From a virus: a stretch of DNA of 39,729 nt. Shown piece after piece: positions 1-9,142 of this stretch. Position 1 is the first letter of the stretch; every line of letters starts with the position of its first letter. The position numbers and the translations under genes are program-made. The notes under the pieces are model-generated. The model had not been told where the DNA came from and ran no database searches. It was given only the letters and a program-made list of their open reading frames with translations. The DNA lies in the IMG/VR virus record IMGVR_UViG_3300048919_000152, positions 1-39,729 of that record, one strand, 5' to 3'.

Positions 1-2457
1 GCGGGGTGCGCCGGTCAAGGTCTGGATCGCCGTCTTCTGATCGGCGGTCAGATTGGCCCATGCGAAACTGTTAATACTGCCGCCGCCATAATAGCGCCCG
101 GTCAGCAGGTAATCGATGTGCTGCCAGTTATCGCCCCATTCGAGATATTCGGGGAAATCGCCGTCGAAGCCGACGTTCCAGCAGCATGCGACCGGGATGA
201 TGCGGGTCGCATAATCGGCGCCGAAGATATCCTCGATGTAGCTCAGATTGGCGCGCTGGTTCTTGATGTGCGCGCGACGGCGCGCGATCTCCCCGTCCTG
301 AATCTTCTGCCAGCGGGTGAGGTCGCTACCCGGCTTCAGGTTGCCGCTTGAGCCTGCGATCGCCGTCTTGGCCCGCCAGATATTCGCATCCGAAACCGCC
401 TCCTGATCGAGCGCATAGGAAGTCGTGGCGACCCAGTTAGCGGGGATCGTGTAAGAACCGGGCGGGTCACTATAGACCGCATCTTCAAGACACCCGGCCG
501 ATATCTTGCGGCCCCAGCCTGCCGCCAGCCCTTCGAGCAGATAGTCGATATATTGCCGAAAATTGGTGTTCCATGCTTCGTTACCCGTCTCGACTATGAT
601 CGGGATCGACGGGTCAAGGTGATCGCGCCAATAAGTATAACGCTCCCGCACGTAACTCTCGTCTGCAAGACGGGATAGGCAGTCATAGATAGGAATCTGG
701 ACAAAGTTATGGAGTTGGGCAAGGTGTTCGTGGGGGTGCGCTGGGGCGTAGTCGCGTCCTAGACCCATGAACAATGTCATCCATAGTTGATCGGTCGGTT
801 TCGGTCGGGACGCCGCTGATAGTGCGCCGCGTTGGGCGGCGCCGACATAGTTGCAAACTTGGTTGCCCATGTAGCGCAGGTGCGAGATGCCAGCCTGCGT
901 GAGATAATCGACGAATTCCTTGCGCCAGACCATATTTTCATCGGTGCCCACGAGCCGGATGCTCAGCTCCCACAGGCCGGTCGGCAGACCGCCGTTCGGC
1001 ATCGCGACATCCTTGGTGAGGAAGATGCCGAAGTTGCTGTCGCCCGCGCCATGCCCACCGGTGGCGCTGGCGATCGCATCGGTATCGATCACGACCTTAT
1101 GCTTGCGAAAGCCATAATAGTCGCGGGTGACGGTGACGTGGCCGAACGTCTGCTGGAAATCCCATGTCAAGTTCGGCGCTTGCGTCATGTCCATGATGTA
1201 AGTGCCCCGGATATTGTACCAGGGAAGCTGCGAGCTGATTACACCGCCCGCAGGCCATACCGTGGGCGAACCGTTAGGCTGCAACCCCATTACGGATGCG
1301 GCGTTCCAGTTAGTCGTGTCGACAGGATAAACCGAAGGGTTCTGGTCCATCCAGTAGCTCCGGTTGTACTTGCCGTCGCGCCATTGGATCATGCGGCCGA
1401 TATCGTTGTAGGGGTAGAGGCCCGAAAAATAGCTATAGCTGTTCTCGTTCTGGCCGAGCTTGAACGCCTGCTGCGGGATCGTCGACGGCAGGTAGAACAT
1501 CACCGACGATCGATCCTCGATGCCGCCAATGTTGCGCGCATCGATCCGGACCCATGCTTCCTCATTGACGTTCGGGATCGGCCCGACCTCGATCCACGCC
1601 TGATTGCCGACCGGCGATGCCGCGCCCGATCCGATCAGCGCGCCCGCCGCCGTGTATATCTCGACCTGCACGTTGCTGGCGCCGGCGACATTGCAGAACA
1701 CGCCGACCCTGATCTTTGACTGTGTCGTGTTCGCGCGCCGCACCTTGTAGCTGTTGATGTCGGTTCGGCCGGCGGCGTCGCGCACTGCCAGATAGGGCGC
1801 GAAGCGCTTGTTGCCGGTGACCGTGCGCCAGTAGCCGGCCATCGTCGCCCCGGCGACAGATGACGGCATCGGGATCGATGTGATGTTGGCCGCGCCCGAC
1901 GTGCTGTTGCGCAGATATTGCTTGATGCCGTTGACGTAGATCTCGATCGTGCTGCCGACGACGACGGCGGCGACGGTGACCGTCGATGGCAGGATCGTGT
2001 ACTGATTCAGCGTGAAGCCGCTATTGTAATAGATCTGATATGGGAAAGCCGACGCGACCTGCGCCACGCCGCCCTGCACCAGCACGAACTGCAAATATTG
2101 CGTCAGGCTTGCGCCGCTGCCGAAAAAGCTGCGGAAAACGGCTATGAAGTTCTTGTCGTCCTTCGCCAGCAGCACCGCATATTCATTATCATTGAACGAT
2201 GCGGGCTCGCGCAGTTGCACCTCCGTCCGGACGATCGCCGAGCCTTGATCCCATAGCGCGCGCGGCTGCAGCGAGAGATCGCCGGCGGATGCATCGGCGA
2301 GCAGCGAATCCGTTGCCGCCGTATCGCGCCGCCAGTTCGGTACCGTCGTTTGGTAAGTTAGGTCGGCCTTGAGCGCATTGTATTCCGAGAAACCCAGGCT
2401 GACGAGCGTCGTCCCCGTCGCCAGATCGGGGATCGAGACGGACTTGAGAATCGTCAT
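1..2457 (-). CDS. Tail fibre / receptor-binding protein with glycosidase-like region, 3' end outside window
   Basis: I walked this frame through all 819 codons and found no stop; it runs off the left edge, so the C terminus is missing. The start ATG overlaps the stop of the upstream gene (ATGA). It lies last in the tail-tip block, where siphoviruses put fibres and receptor-binding proteins. Residues 1-250 look like a beta-rich attachment region. Around residues 620-630 is IIVETGNEAWN; the Asn-Glu pair (Glu627) at the end of a hydrophobic strand resembles the acid/base motif of clan-A glycoside hydrolases. Several Trp/Tyr-rich stretches follow, including GGGSINSFAWANLT near the window edge. 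This suggests a fibre that binds or cuts a surface polysaccharide. Activity is inferred; no second catalytic acid was assigned. Confidence 0.8.
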   Translation of the reverse strand, partial: MTILKSVSIPDLATGTTLVSLGFSEYNALKADLTYQTTVPNWRRDTAATDSLLADASAGDLSLQPRALWDQGSAIVRTEVQLREPASFNDNEYAVLLAKDDKNFIAVFRSFFGSGASLTQYLQFVLVQGGVAQVASAFPYQIYYNSGFTLNQYTILPSTVTVAAVVVGSTIEIYVNGIKQYLRNSTSGAANITSIPMPSSVAGATMAGYWRTVTGNKRFAPYLAVRDAAGRTDINSYKVRRANTTQSKIRVGVFCNVAGASNVQVEIYTAAGALIGSGAASPVGNQAWIEVGPIPNVNEEAWVRIDARNIGGIEDRSSVMFYLPSTIPQQAFKLGQNENSYSYFSGLYPYNDIGRMIQWRDGKYNRSYWMDQNPSVYPVDTTNWNAASVMGLQPNGSPTVWPAGGVISSQLPWYNIRGTYIMDMTQAPNLTWDFQQTFGHVTVTRDYYGFRKHKVVIDTDAIASATGGHGAGDSNFGIFLTKDVAMPNGGLPTGLWELSIRLVGTDENMVWRKEFVDYLTQAGISHLRYMGNQVCNYVGAAQRGALSAASRPKPTDQLWMTLFMGLGRDYAPAHPHEHLAQLHNFVQIPIYDCLSRLADESYVRERYTYWRDHLDPSIPIIVETGNEAWNTNFRQYIDYLLEGLAAGWGRKISAGCLEDAVYSDPPGSYTIPANWVATTSYALDQEAVSDANIWRAKTAIAGSSGNLKPGSDLTRWQKIQDGEIARRRAHIKNQRANLSYIEDIFGADYATRIIPVACCWNVGFDGDFPEYLEWGDNWQHIDYLLTGRYYGGGSINSFAWANLTADQKTAIQTLTGAPR

Positions 2458-2909
2458 GCGACGTAGCTGCCGCGCAGCAGCAGGAACACGCGCGCCGCGC
2501 CCCGCTTGGTCCCGGCTGAATAGAACAACAGGGTTGACCCGGCCGGAACCGCCAGATCGCCGCCGCTCGTCTCGAAGCTGACCGTGCGATCGGTATTGAG
2601 CGTGATCGTCCCGACCGTCGTCTCGACCAGCGATCCCGGCGCCATGATCTTGACGGTGATCGCGTAAGCGGCCGATGGTGCCGCGCCTTTGACCGCGCCG
2701 GCCGAGCCCGCGAAGTCATTGGTGAACAGCACCGCATCGGCGAAGTGCAGCCCGAAGAACGCGACGTTGACCTCGGGCTCCACGTCCATCCACCCGAGCT
2801 GCGCCCGATAGGTGACCGTGATGCCATGTGCTTCGAGATAGCGGTCGATCTGATCCGAAATGATCTGCGCGATTTCGGCCGTGGATGCGTCTGGCGGTAT
2901 CGTGGGCAT
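2454..2909 (-). CDS. Small tail-tip associated protein, 151 aa
   Basis: This ORF sits between the tail-tip protein and the fibre. Its stop overlaps the fibre start by ATGA, so the two are probably translationally coupled. The N terminus (MPTIPPDASTAEIAQIISDQ) is helical; the rest alternates short beta strands (VEPEVNVAFFGLHF, GAARVFLLLRG) and looks like a compact beta domain. I recognise no family. Position suggests a baseplate or fibre-adaptor component. Confidence 0.75.
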   Translation of the reverse strand: MPTIPPDASTAEIAQIISDQIDRYLEAHGITVTYRAQLGWMDVEPEVNVAFFGLHFADAVLFTNDFAGSAGAVKGAAPSAAYAITVKIMAPGSLVETTVGTITLNTDRTVSFETSGGDLAVPAGSTLLFYSAGTKRGAARVFLLLRGSYVA

Positions 2910-2922
2910 GGGCGTTCCTTGC

Positions 2923-5709
2923 TTATCGCTTGCCGGCGTCGATGATCAGTTTTCCGGAAATGTAGGTCCCGCCGCCGTCGTCGCGCCGCGCTTCGATCCA
3001 ATAGGAATAGGCTTCGGTGACGCTGATCTCGTCGTCCCACTCGTAGCAGACGACCTGGGGGAAATTGGTCATGCCCGACGGCACGGCGTTGCCGATCTGC
3101 ACGGTCCCGGTCGTCGGCCCGTCGCGCATCAGCCGGAACGACACCCGGTCGTTGTCGCCGCCCGTGCGCTGCAGGATGACGAACATTCGCAGGTTGACGT
3201 CCGAGCCGGCCGGGATGACCGGATTGTCGGTTTGCACCGTCAGCGTGTCGCTGCCGAGGTGCATGATGTTCCAAACGCCTGTCGAGGCGTTGATGACCGT
3301 GGCCCCGCCCGCGCTGCCGAAGTCGATGAACTTGAAACTGCTCGTCGTTACCTGGTTGAGCGCGATATTCGCCGTGGTGACGACGCCGACCGCCAGCTTC
3401 TTTATGTAGACATTGTCCATGTAGAGGGCGCCGTCTTCATAATAGAGCGGGCGGATCGCGACCGCGCCGGAATCATCGACAAAGCTGAACTGGCTCGCGA
3501 CGACATTGAAGGCGGACGAAGTGCCGTCGTTGGTCAGCGTGATGCCCGAAATGTTGCCGTTGACGTCGAGCTGGATGACCGCCTTCGCCTGGCCGCCGCT
3601 AAGGTCCGTCACGGCCTGCAACAGGAAGCTGATCGATGCCGTATTGGTGCCGGTCGTCGTCGATATCCCGTCGAGCTTCTGCCCGAGGCTCTGATCCGGC
3701 GACACTTTCAGCGATTCGAGATTGACGATGAACGCCGAGCTGTCGCCCGACTTCGCCCCGATCAGCGACAGCGTCTGGACGATCGCGTTGAGGCCCTCGA
3801 TCGTCTGCTCCTGCCAGTTCTCGACCAGCGTGCCGATCGGCAGGCCGTTGAGCGTGGTCAGCGCATCGGTGTAATTCTTGGCCAGGCCCGATCGCAAAAT
3901 CTCGCTGATAAGGCCGATGCCGTTGCGCTCGAGGTCATCGACGATCGCCTGCGCCTCGCGGTCACCAACGGGCGTTCCGGGCGGCGCGCCGACGGTAGCG
4001 CCATCGAATGGCCGGGGTCGCGTGGCCGGATCGTCGTCAATGACGCCGGTCCAGTTCGCCGTCGTGCCGGCCTGGTTGATGCCGAGGATAAGCGGGCTGT
4101 TCAACGGATCGTAAACCGTCGGCGGCGCGGCGGTGACGGGCGCGCGATCGTCGGCGTCCCAGGCATAGATTGCTGCGGCCTCCTCGCGCAGGATCATCGG
4201 GCAGCTTCCGCCGATCGAGATTCCCTGCCCCTCGACCCGGAAAGGCTTGTTCACCCATCCGGCGGCCGAGAGCGTGAATCGCACCACGCTGCCGACTTTT
4301 GCGTTCCATGCGCGCGCGCCGAAGTTACCGGTGTATTTGCCCTGGTACTGCCGGCGCTCGAGCACCTGTTTCGCGAGGCGCTGCGCGCGGGCGGCGTTGT
4401 CGATTAGCGGGAGATCGAGCGTCAGGATACGATCGACGCCATCGGGGCTATCGAGCCGCACCTCGGGATAGTCGACGAGTTGGTAGAGGCTGTTCGGCGA
4501 CGGGTCGCAATAGCGGCCACGCACGACGTTATAGGCTTCGGTCAGGTCGGGCACCGGTTCCCATGTACCGGGCCCGATCGCGTCGTCGTCGGTGAGATCG
4601 ACGTCGGGCGCGCCGAGATCGTTGTGCCGGACGATGAAGCTAAGCTTGCCGCCTCCATCCCGCAGCGCGCCGTTGCAGGCGACCGCGAGCGCGGTCAGCT
4701 TGGAATCGCTGTCCGTGTCCTCGCCGAACACACCTGCGCAGGTATAGCGCTTCTGCGTCGTGCCACTGGCGGTCATCACCGCTTCGTCACAAAGGTTTGC
4801 CGCAGTGATGTAGGAAGCCAGATTGATACGAGATATCGGCGTTCCGGCGCCGACCGACAATTTGCCGTTGATCCGCCAGCCAATCTGCTGCGCCAGAACC
4901 TGAAGTGCGGGATTGTTGCCCTGGTCGAGGAAGCTGGCGTTGAACGACCATGTGCTCTGATCGGTCGCGCGTTGGGGACCCGATCCGCCCGGAACGGTGC
5001 TGTCGAGGCGCGGATCGTAGACCGGCATGCCTTCGCCGACGACCGTAAGCCGAGAGGACAGGCCGGAGACAAAGGGGCTTTCTGCCTTCTTACTGTTGCC
5101 GGTGCGCTTGATCCGGATATGCAGATAGGCGCAGCCGGTCAGGCGCCGGGTCGCGCCCCATTTCGCACCACCGTTGATCGCGACATAATTGCTTGCAGTG
5201 CCTTCGAGGATGGGCTCGACGGTCAAATAACCGAGATATTTGGCGGTGACGCCGCCTGCGAGCGTCCAGGCGGTCAGGTCATCGATCCATAACTCCTGGA
5301 TCGATGTGACCTTGTGGGCGGCGACAGCTATGATGTGGTCGATATACTCTTGATCGGTCCCCGATGGCTCGACGTAGCGGATGTCGGTCGCCATCGCGGT
5401 GCGGCCAAATACCGTTTTGCGCGGTGCCGACGGGTTGATCGAGGCGTTGAGGCGATCGAGCTGCGACAGCGTCGCGTGCGGCGTCTTGGCGAGCGCCGCG
5501 TTGACGCCGGCAGAGATCGAAGCAAGGCCAGCGCTGAGCGCCAGTCCCCCGAGGAGCGTTGTCGATGCGGCGGTGGTCGCGGTGACCGTGGCACCGGTAA
5601 ACAGGCTTGTGGTCGTGAAGCTGGCGCCGAAGCCAATGCCGCCGGTTGCCACGCCGACGGCGATGATGGCCGCGCCGATCAGGAGCGGCTTGAGGACCTT
5701 GCCGCTCAT
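2923..5709 (-). CDS. Tail tip protein, lambda J-like central fibre/hub
   Basis: At 928 aa it is the largest tail-tip protein and lies between the NlpC/P60-like protein and the fibre, the usual place of the lambda gpJ-type tip attachment protein. Residues about 8-75 are very hydrophobic and Gly/Ala-rich, as at the N terminus of many alphaproteobacterial tip proteins. The middle holds beta-rich hub-like sequence (for example VFGRTAMATDIRYVEP). From roughly residue 640 a DUF1983-like stretch (DQSLGQKLDGISTTTGTN, then QLDVNGNISGITLTNDG) leads into a collar-type region before a C-terminal beta domain. The ATG overlaps the stop of a 7-codon upstream ORF at 5706-5729, which may set its translation. 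Confidence 0.85.
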   Translation of the reverse strand: MSGKVLKPLLIGAAIIAVGVATGGIGFGASFTTTSLFTGATVTATTAASTTLLGGLALSAGLASISAGVNAALAKTPHATLSQLDRLNASINPSAPRKTVFGRTAMATDIRYVEPSGTDQEYIDHIIAVAAHKVTSIQELWIDDLTAWTLAGGVTAKYLGYLTVEPILEGTASNYVAINGGAKWGATRRLTGCAYLHIRIKRTGNSKKAESPFVSGLSSRLTVVGEGMPVYDPRLDSTVPGGSGPQRATDQSTWSFNASFLDQGNNPALQVLAQQIGWRINGKLSVGAGTPISRINLASYITAANLCDEAVMTASGTTQKRYTCAGVFGEDTDSDSKLTALAVACNGALRDGGGKLSFIVRHNDLGAPDVDLTDDDAIGPGTWEPVPDLTEAYNVVRGRYCDPSPNSLYQLVDYPEVRLDSPDGVDRILTLDLPLIDNAARAQRLAKQVLERRQYQGKYTGNFGARAWNAKVGSVVRFTLSAAGWVNKPFRVEGQGISIGGSCPMILREEAAAIYAWDADDRAPVTAAPPTVYDPLNSPLILGINQAGTTANWTGVIDDDPATRPRPFDGATVGAPPGTPVGDREAQAIVDDLERNGIGLISEILRSGLAKNYTDALTTLNGLPIGTLVENWQEQTIEGLNAIVQTLSLIGAKSGDSSAFIVNLESLKVSPDQSLGQKLDGISTTTGTNTASISFLLQAVTDLSGGQAKAVIQLDVNGNISGITLTNDGTSSAFNVVASQFSFVDDSGAVAIRPLYYEDGALYMDNVYIKKLAVGVVTTANIALNQVTTSSFKFIDFGSAGGATVINASTGVWNIMHLGSDTLTVQTDNPVIPAGSDVNLRMFVILQRTGGDNDRVSFRLMRDGPTTGTVQIGNAVPSGMTNFPQVVCYEWDDEISVTEAYSYWIEARRDDGGGTYISGKLIIDAGKR

Positions 5710-5729
5710 CGTCCGGACCTGTTCAGCAT
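5706..5729 (-). CDS. Seven-residue leader peptide before the tail-tip gene
   Basis: The ORF reads MLNRSGR and its TGA overlaps the ATG of the tail-tip gene (ATGA). Its ATG is exactly 45 nt from the start of the 13-bp motif copy at 5762-5774. That matches the motif-to-ATG distance at the other copies, and the bases before the ATG (CGTCGGCGCC) closely match those before the tape-measure ATG. This suggests ribosomes load at this short ORF and reinitiate into the tip gene. It is an inference from spacing; the ORF is too short for other evidence. Confidence 0.4.
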   Translation of the reverse strand: MLNRSGR

Positions 5730-5761
5730 GGCGCCGACGATGCGATCTAGATCAGGCGGAG

Positions 5762-5774
5762 GTTACCGCCGTCA
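5762..5774 (-). promoter_or_regulatory. Copy 1 of the recurrent 13-bp late element TGACGGCGGTAAC
   Basis: Exact match. Its TGA is the stop codon of the DUF6950-like gene. The first ATG downstream (5729) is 45 nt away, and the tail-tip start is 65 nt away. Confidence 0.75.
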
Positions 5775-6170
5775 AACGCGCCAGGCCATCTGCCAATCCT
5801 TGCGCGGCACGCGGACGAGACCCCCCGGTAGTCCGACGAAATAGGCGAATTCGCCCATACAGACCCCGGTCGAACCATCTGAGAGTACCAGGTCGCCACG
5901 ATGCGCGAGCGATGGCGGGACAGGTTCGCCGAGCTTGGCGGTGACGAGTGCGGGGATGTCCGCGAAGCCCTTGGCACGGATGAGGCGCAACCCGGATGTC
6001 AGCGACTTGTACTTCCGTCGGTACCCGCGCGCGTAATCCTTGCCGGTCTGGGCTTTCACGCTATTGGCGCCATGGAGGATGCAGTCGTGGGCGCCGAAGC
6101 CATACGCCTTGCCGCGGACGCTATCGAGATAGCTGGCGAGGCGGGCCTCCCAATCGAGCAGCCGCGTCAT
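5772..6170 (-). CDS. DUF6950 / NlpC-P60-like tail-tip peptidase candidate
   Basis: This 132-aa protein has GFGAHDCILHGANSVKAQTG near the N terminus and AHRGDLVL near residue 90. Cys inside HDC, followed by a later His before GDLV, is the signature of DUF6950 and NlpC/P60-like proteins next to alphaproteobacterial tail tips. Such proteins are thought to cut peptidoglycan during DNA entry. It overlaps the upstream gene by ATGA. Its stop codon lies inside a copy of the 13-bp late element, so the next cistron probably has its own control. Confidence 0.8.
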   Translation of the reverse strand: MTRLLDWEARLASYLDSVRGKAYGFGAHDCILHGANSVKAQTGKDYARGYRRKYKSLTSGLRLIRAKGFADIPALVTAKLGEPVPPSLAHRGDLVLSDGSTGVCMGEFAYFVGLPGGLVRVPRKDWQMAWRV

Positions 6171-6802
6171 CGGGTAAAACTGAAAGGATCGGGCGTCGCA
6201 ATCCCGAGCGCGGCCGTGGTGAGGTTCGACGCGTCCGTGCCATTCGCAATCGCGATAGCCGCCTCGGCCGAGTGATCGCCCGAATCGAATTCCGCCTGCG
6301 ACAGATAGGTTCGGTTGCTCGCCTGGGTCAGCGATGCGAGGTACGATTCGGCCGTAAGCTGAATGACCGAGCCATCCTTCGCGAAATGATAGGTCGGCAC
6401 GTTCATATAACCCGTGAAATAGGCATCCGGACGCCCGTACATCTGGAAACTATCGTTGAACATGGCGCGCCAGAGCCGCACCACCCGCCCGCGATAATTG
6501 GCCAGATTGCCGAATTCCGTCATGATCTCGCTGTCGTTGACGATGATCGCGGAGAGGGTGAAGGTCACCGTGTCGGCGCCGCGCTCGTTCAGTTGAACGT
6601 CGCTGACGCCGATCGGCTGATTGTCGATAGGTGAATAAGTGTGGCCGTCGAGATCCTCGTCGCCGGTATCCGAGAACGCGACGCCGTAAGGGCAGTCGGT
6701 CAAACGCATCGGCTCGTCGCCGAAGTCGATCAGCGCGAACCGGAAGGGTCGGATGACCGGGAGGTCTAGGGCTGCGCTGTGGTCAGGATCGAGGCGCGAC
6801 AT
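6167..6802 (-). CDS. Baseplate hub-like protein, DUF2163-type
   Basis: The 211-aa protein is beta-rich with a GTA-like context: it follows the distal-tail-like protein and precedes the NlpC/P60-like gene, matching the gp12-gp13-gp14 order of gene transfer agents. Segments such as YRGRVVRLWRAMFND and DAYFTGYMNVPTYHF resemble DUF2163 hub proteins, which assemble under the tail tube. It joins the upstream gene by TGATG and the downstream gene by ATGA. The family call is from overall appearance and context. Confidence 0.65.
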   Translation of the reverse strand: MSRLDPDHSAALDLPVIRPFRFALIDFGDEPMRLTDCPYGVAFSDTGDEDLDGHTYSPIDNQPIGVSDVQLNERGADTVTFTLSAIIVNDSEIMTEFGNLANYRGRVVRLWRAMFNDSFQMYGRPDAYFTGYMNVPTYHFAKDGSVIQLTAESYLASLTQASNRTYLSQAEFDSGDHSAEAAIAIANGTDASNLTTAALGIATPDPFSFTR

Positions 6803-7416
6803 CAGAACGCCTCCTCACACGTGAAACCCGTCTTTATGTCGGTATCGATACGGAATTCGTCCCAGCTTATCGTATTGTCCGAAAAACTGGTGTTGTCGTC
6901 GGCGAGCGCCATGATCGCGGTTGGGATATCCACGACAAGCGCGGATCCATTGGCGGGAGAGGACCTTAGCCACCGCTCGAAGTGTAACGTGGCCGCTCCC
7001 GACGCGGAAACGACGTCGGCCGTCAAACGCATCAACTGGTCATTCACGGTGACGAACTGGCCGCGCCGCAGCTTGACGCCGGATGTTCCCCATCCAGCGG
7101 TCACGAGATTATAGCCGATCTGCGCAGCGCCGTTGACGGTGGGTGTGACACCGACGATCTGCGGGCGCCGAACGACCGGGAGCCGGAACGTGTTGGCTCG
7201 GCCCTGCAAATCTGCAAAAAATGCGTTCCATGCCCAAAAGCTTTCCTCGTCGAGGATCTCGATATCAGGAACGTCAGCCGTCCACATGGCCGCAGCGGGC
7301 AAGATCGCGACCTTGCGCTTGTTCGTCCATTCCGAACGGTTGACTTCGGTCGGTTGCTGATAGCGCCAGTTTATGCCGGCGAGCGGCGGGCACGTCGGCA
7401 TCGCGATGACCGTCAT
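6802..7416 (-). CDS. Distal tail protein-like, 204 aa
   Basis: This gene starts at the tape-measure stop (TGATG) and is the first gene after it, the normal place of the distal tail protein (Dit, DUF2460-like) capping the tube. The N terminus contains WRYQQPTEVNRSEWTNKRKV, followed by a region rich in aromatic and beta residues (FWAWNAFFADLQGRANTFRLP) of a kind common in Dit-like proteins. No catalytic motif is visible. Function is assigned by order and fold appearance. Confidence 0.65.
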   Translation of the reverse strand: MTVIAMPTCPPLAGINWRYQQPTEVNRSEWTNKRKVAILPAAAMWTADVPDIEILDEESFWAWNAFFADLQGRANTFRLPVVRRPQIVGVTPTVNGAAQIGYNLVTAGWGTSGVKLRRGQFVTVNDQLMRLTADVVSASGAATLHFERWLRSSPANGSALVVDIPTAIMALADDNTSFSDNTISWDEFRIDTDIKTGFTCEEAF

Positions 7417-9098
7417 CAGCCCAGGCTCCCCGGCATACGCGGTCGGGCCGCGGCCTTCTGAACCTGCTGACCGGCAGAGAACGCGGTTTGGCCGGCGAGC
7501 GCCGCCTGTTGCGCTGAGCGGTTCAGGATTTGCTCTGCGAATCCGTCGGGGTTGACCGAGTTGCGCGCATCGACGCTGATATGTTGGACGACCGTCGTAC
7601 CGCCGCCACCCTGCGCAGCCTGCATCCGGCCAAGCGGGATGACGTTGCCCGAGCCGGTCGGGACGAAACCCTCCACCTTACCGGGCGACGCGCCTTCGTT
7701 GACGCGGATCATCTGGCCGCCGGGAACGTAGCCACCGGACGCGCGACCCAGCGTAGCTGAAAACGCTTTGCCGAGGTTGCCGAGGATGTTGCCAACACCA
7801 CCGCCGCCCTTGGCGAACTGCAGAACAGCGAACCGCGCGAGCAGGAGGGCCAACGTCTTCAACCCCTCGCGCTCGAACGTCTTCCAGATCGACCCGGATC
7901 CGCCGACGAACGCATTTTCGAATAGGTCGGCCAGCCTTACGACATCTTTCTCCTGTTGCTGGAAAACCCTCTGCTGGGTTTGCAGCTTTCGGCGCTCCGC
8001 CTCATCCTCAGAGTCCAAGCTCTGATCGATCCGACGATCAGACGCCCCGACCGTGTCTTGAATGCCGCCAGGGCGCTTGAGGATTTCATCGGCGCTGGGC
8101 TGATTTAACCCCTCCGCCTTCATTGCAGCCGCGCGACGCGCGATGTCGGCGCCACTGGAATAAGCAGCGGCGGTCGTGGCGTCGATTAGCCCCGCAGATT
8201 TTAGATCGCTGATATCCTTTAGCACATCGTAGTATTCGCGCGCCGATGCGGCCAGTGGATCGAACGCCGCCTGCAACTTCACGACGTTGGATTTCAATTC
8301 CTCCTGGCGGCGTTTTGCGTCGGCGTCCGCCTTCGTTCGGTCGGAGTCGGCCTTGGATTCCGCTTTCCGGCGCGCTTCCTCGGCGTCGGCGGCGTCTTTT
8401 GTAGCCTTCGCCGAAAGCTTATCGAGATTGAGCCGCACCCGGATAGCATCAGCCTCGGCCTCATACTCTCTCTTGAGCGAGCCGAGACCGCTACCCCGCT
8501 TAAACTTCTGCTTGTCGCCTGTTTCCGGGTTAATTCCGCGAGCGATAAGATCGAGGTTACCGTTGATCTGGGCTAGGCGATTTTGATCTTTTAGCGCCCC
8601 GGGATCGATATTGGCGAGACGTGTCATCGCGGCGACATAGCGATCCAATTCGGGCTGCGCCTTCGCCGCAGCGTCTCCCGTTTCAAGCATTTTGCCCGCG
8701 AGCACGCCCGCGATTGAACCAGCAGCAAGCAGCGCGGCGCCCCACGGCCCGGCAAAGAACGCCGCGACGCGCGCGGCCTTGCCGCCGGTGTCTGCGAGTG
8801 CGTCCGCTACTTGCGGTGCCTGCTGTGCGAGGATCAGGAACGGGGACTGCCCCCCGGCGAGCTGCGTCCCGATATCGGAAATCTGCCGGCCAAGATTGCG
8901 AGTGGCGTTCGCGGATCGGGCCGAGTTGATCGATACCACGTCACCGGAGCGCTTGACCGCCGCGTCACCTTTCGCGGCCGACCGCTCGACCGAGGTCATG
9001 CTGCTGTCGAACGTGCGCGCGTAGCCTGTAACGTTGGCGCTCGCCTTATCGACGTTCGCGATCAGATCTACGACGACGCTGTCTGCGGTTGTGGACAT
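7416..9098 (-). CDS. Tail tape measure protein
   Basis: The 560-aa protein has the usual layout of a short tape measure. The N terminus reads DLIANVDKASANVTGYARTF, then comes a hydrophobic stretch near residues 110-135 (AFFAGPWGAALLAAGSIAGV). A long charged helical rod rich in Ala, Lys, Glu and Asp follows (about 200-400), then a Gly-rich C terminus (RASGGYVPGGQMIRVNEG). It follows the frameshifted chaperone pair, as in lambda G/GT-H. The length predicts a short non-contractile tail. A 13-bp late element lies 44 nt before the ATG, and no Shine-Dalgarno sequence is visible. Confidence 0.9.
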   Translation of the reverse strand: MSTTADSVVVDLIANVDKASANVTGYARTFDSSMTSVERSAAKGDAAVKRSGDVVSINSARSANATRNLGRQISDIGTQLAGGQSPFLILAQQAPQVADALADTGGKAARVAAFFAGPWGAALLAAGSIAGVLAGKMLETGDAAAKAQPELDRYVAAMTRLANIDPGALKDQNRLAQINGNLDLIARGINPETGDKQKFKRGSGLGSLKREYEAEADAIRVRLNLDKLSAKATKDAADAEEARRKAESKADSDRTKADADAKRRQEELKSNVVKLQAAFDPLAASAREYYDVLKDISDLKSAGLIDATTAAAYSSGADIARRAAAMKAEGLNQPSADEILKRPGGIQDTVGASDRRIDQSLDSEDEAERRKLQTQQRVFQQQEKDVVRLADLFENAFVGGSGSIWKTFEREGLKTLALLLARFAVLQFAKGGGGVGNILGNLGKAFSATLGRASGGYVPGGQMIRVNEGASPGKVEGFVPTGSGNVIPLGRMQAAQGGGGTTVVQHISVDARNSVNPDGFAEQILNRSAQQAALAGQTAFSAGQQVQKAAARPRMPGSLG

Positions 9099-9129
9099 GG
9101 GCCGACGCTATCGGCGGGGCGATCCGGTA

Positions 9130-9142
9130 GTTACCGCCGTCA
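9130..9142 (-). promoter_or_regulatory. Copy 2 of the 13-bp late element
   Basis: Exact TGACGGCGGTAAC. Its TGA is the stop codon of the -1 frame chaperone extension. The tape-measure ATG (9098) is 44 nt downstream. Confidence 0.75.

Noticed and set aside
832-1719. Long plus-strand ORF antisense to the fibre
   Set aside because: Arg/Asp/Val-rich shadow sequence opposite a clean 819-codon minus-strand frame, with no domain or ribosome site.
2860-4407. 515-codon plus-strand ORF antisense to the tail-tip gene
   Set aside because: High GC keeps the antisense frame open. The minus-strand tip protein has recognisable tail features and the plus reading does not.
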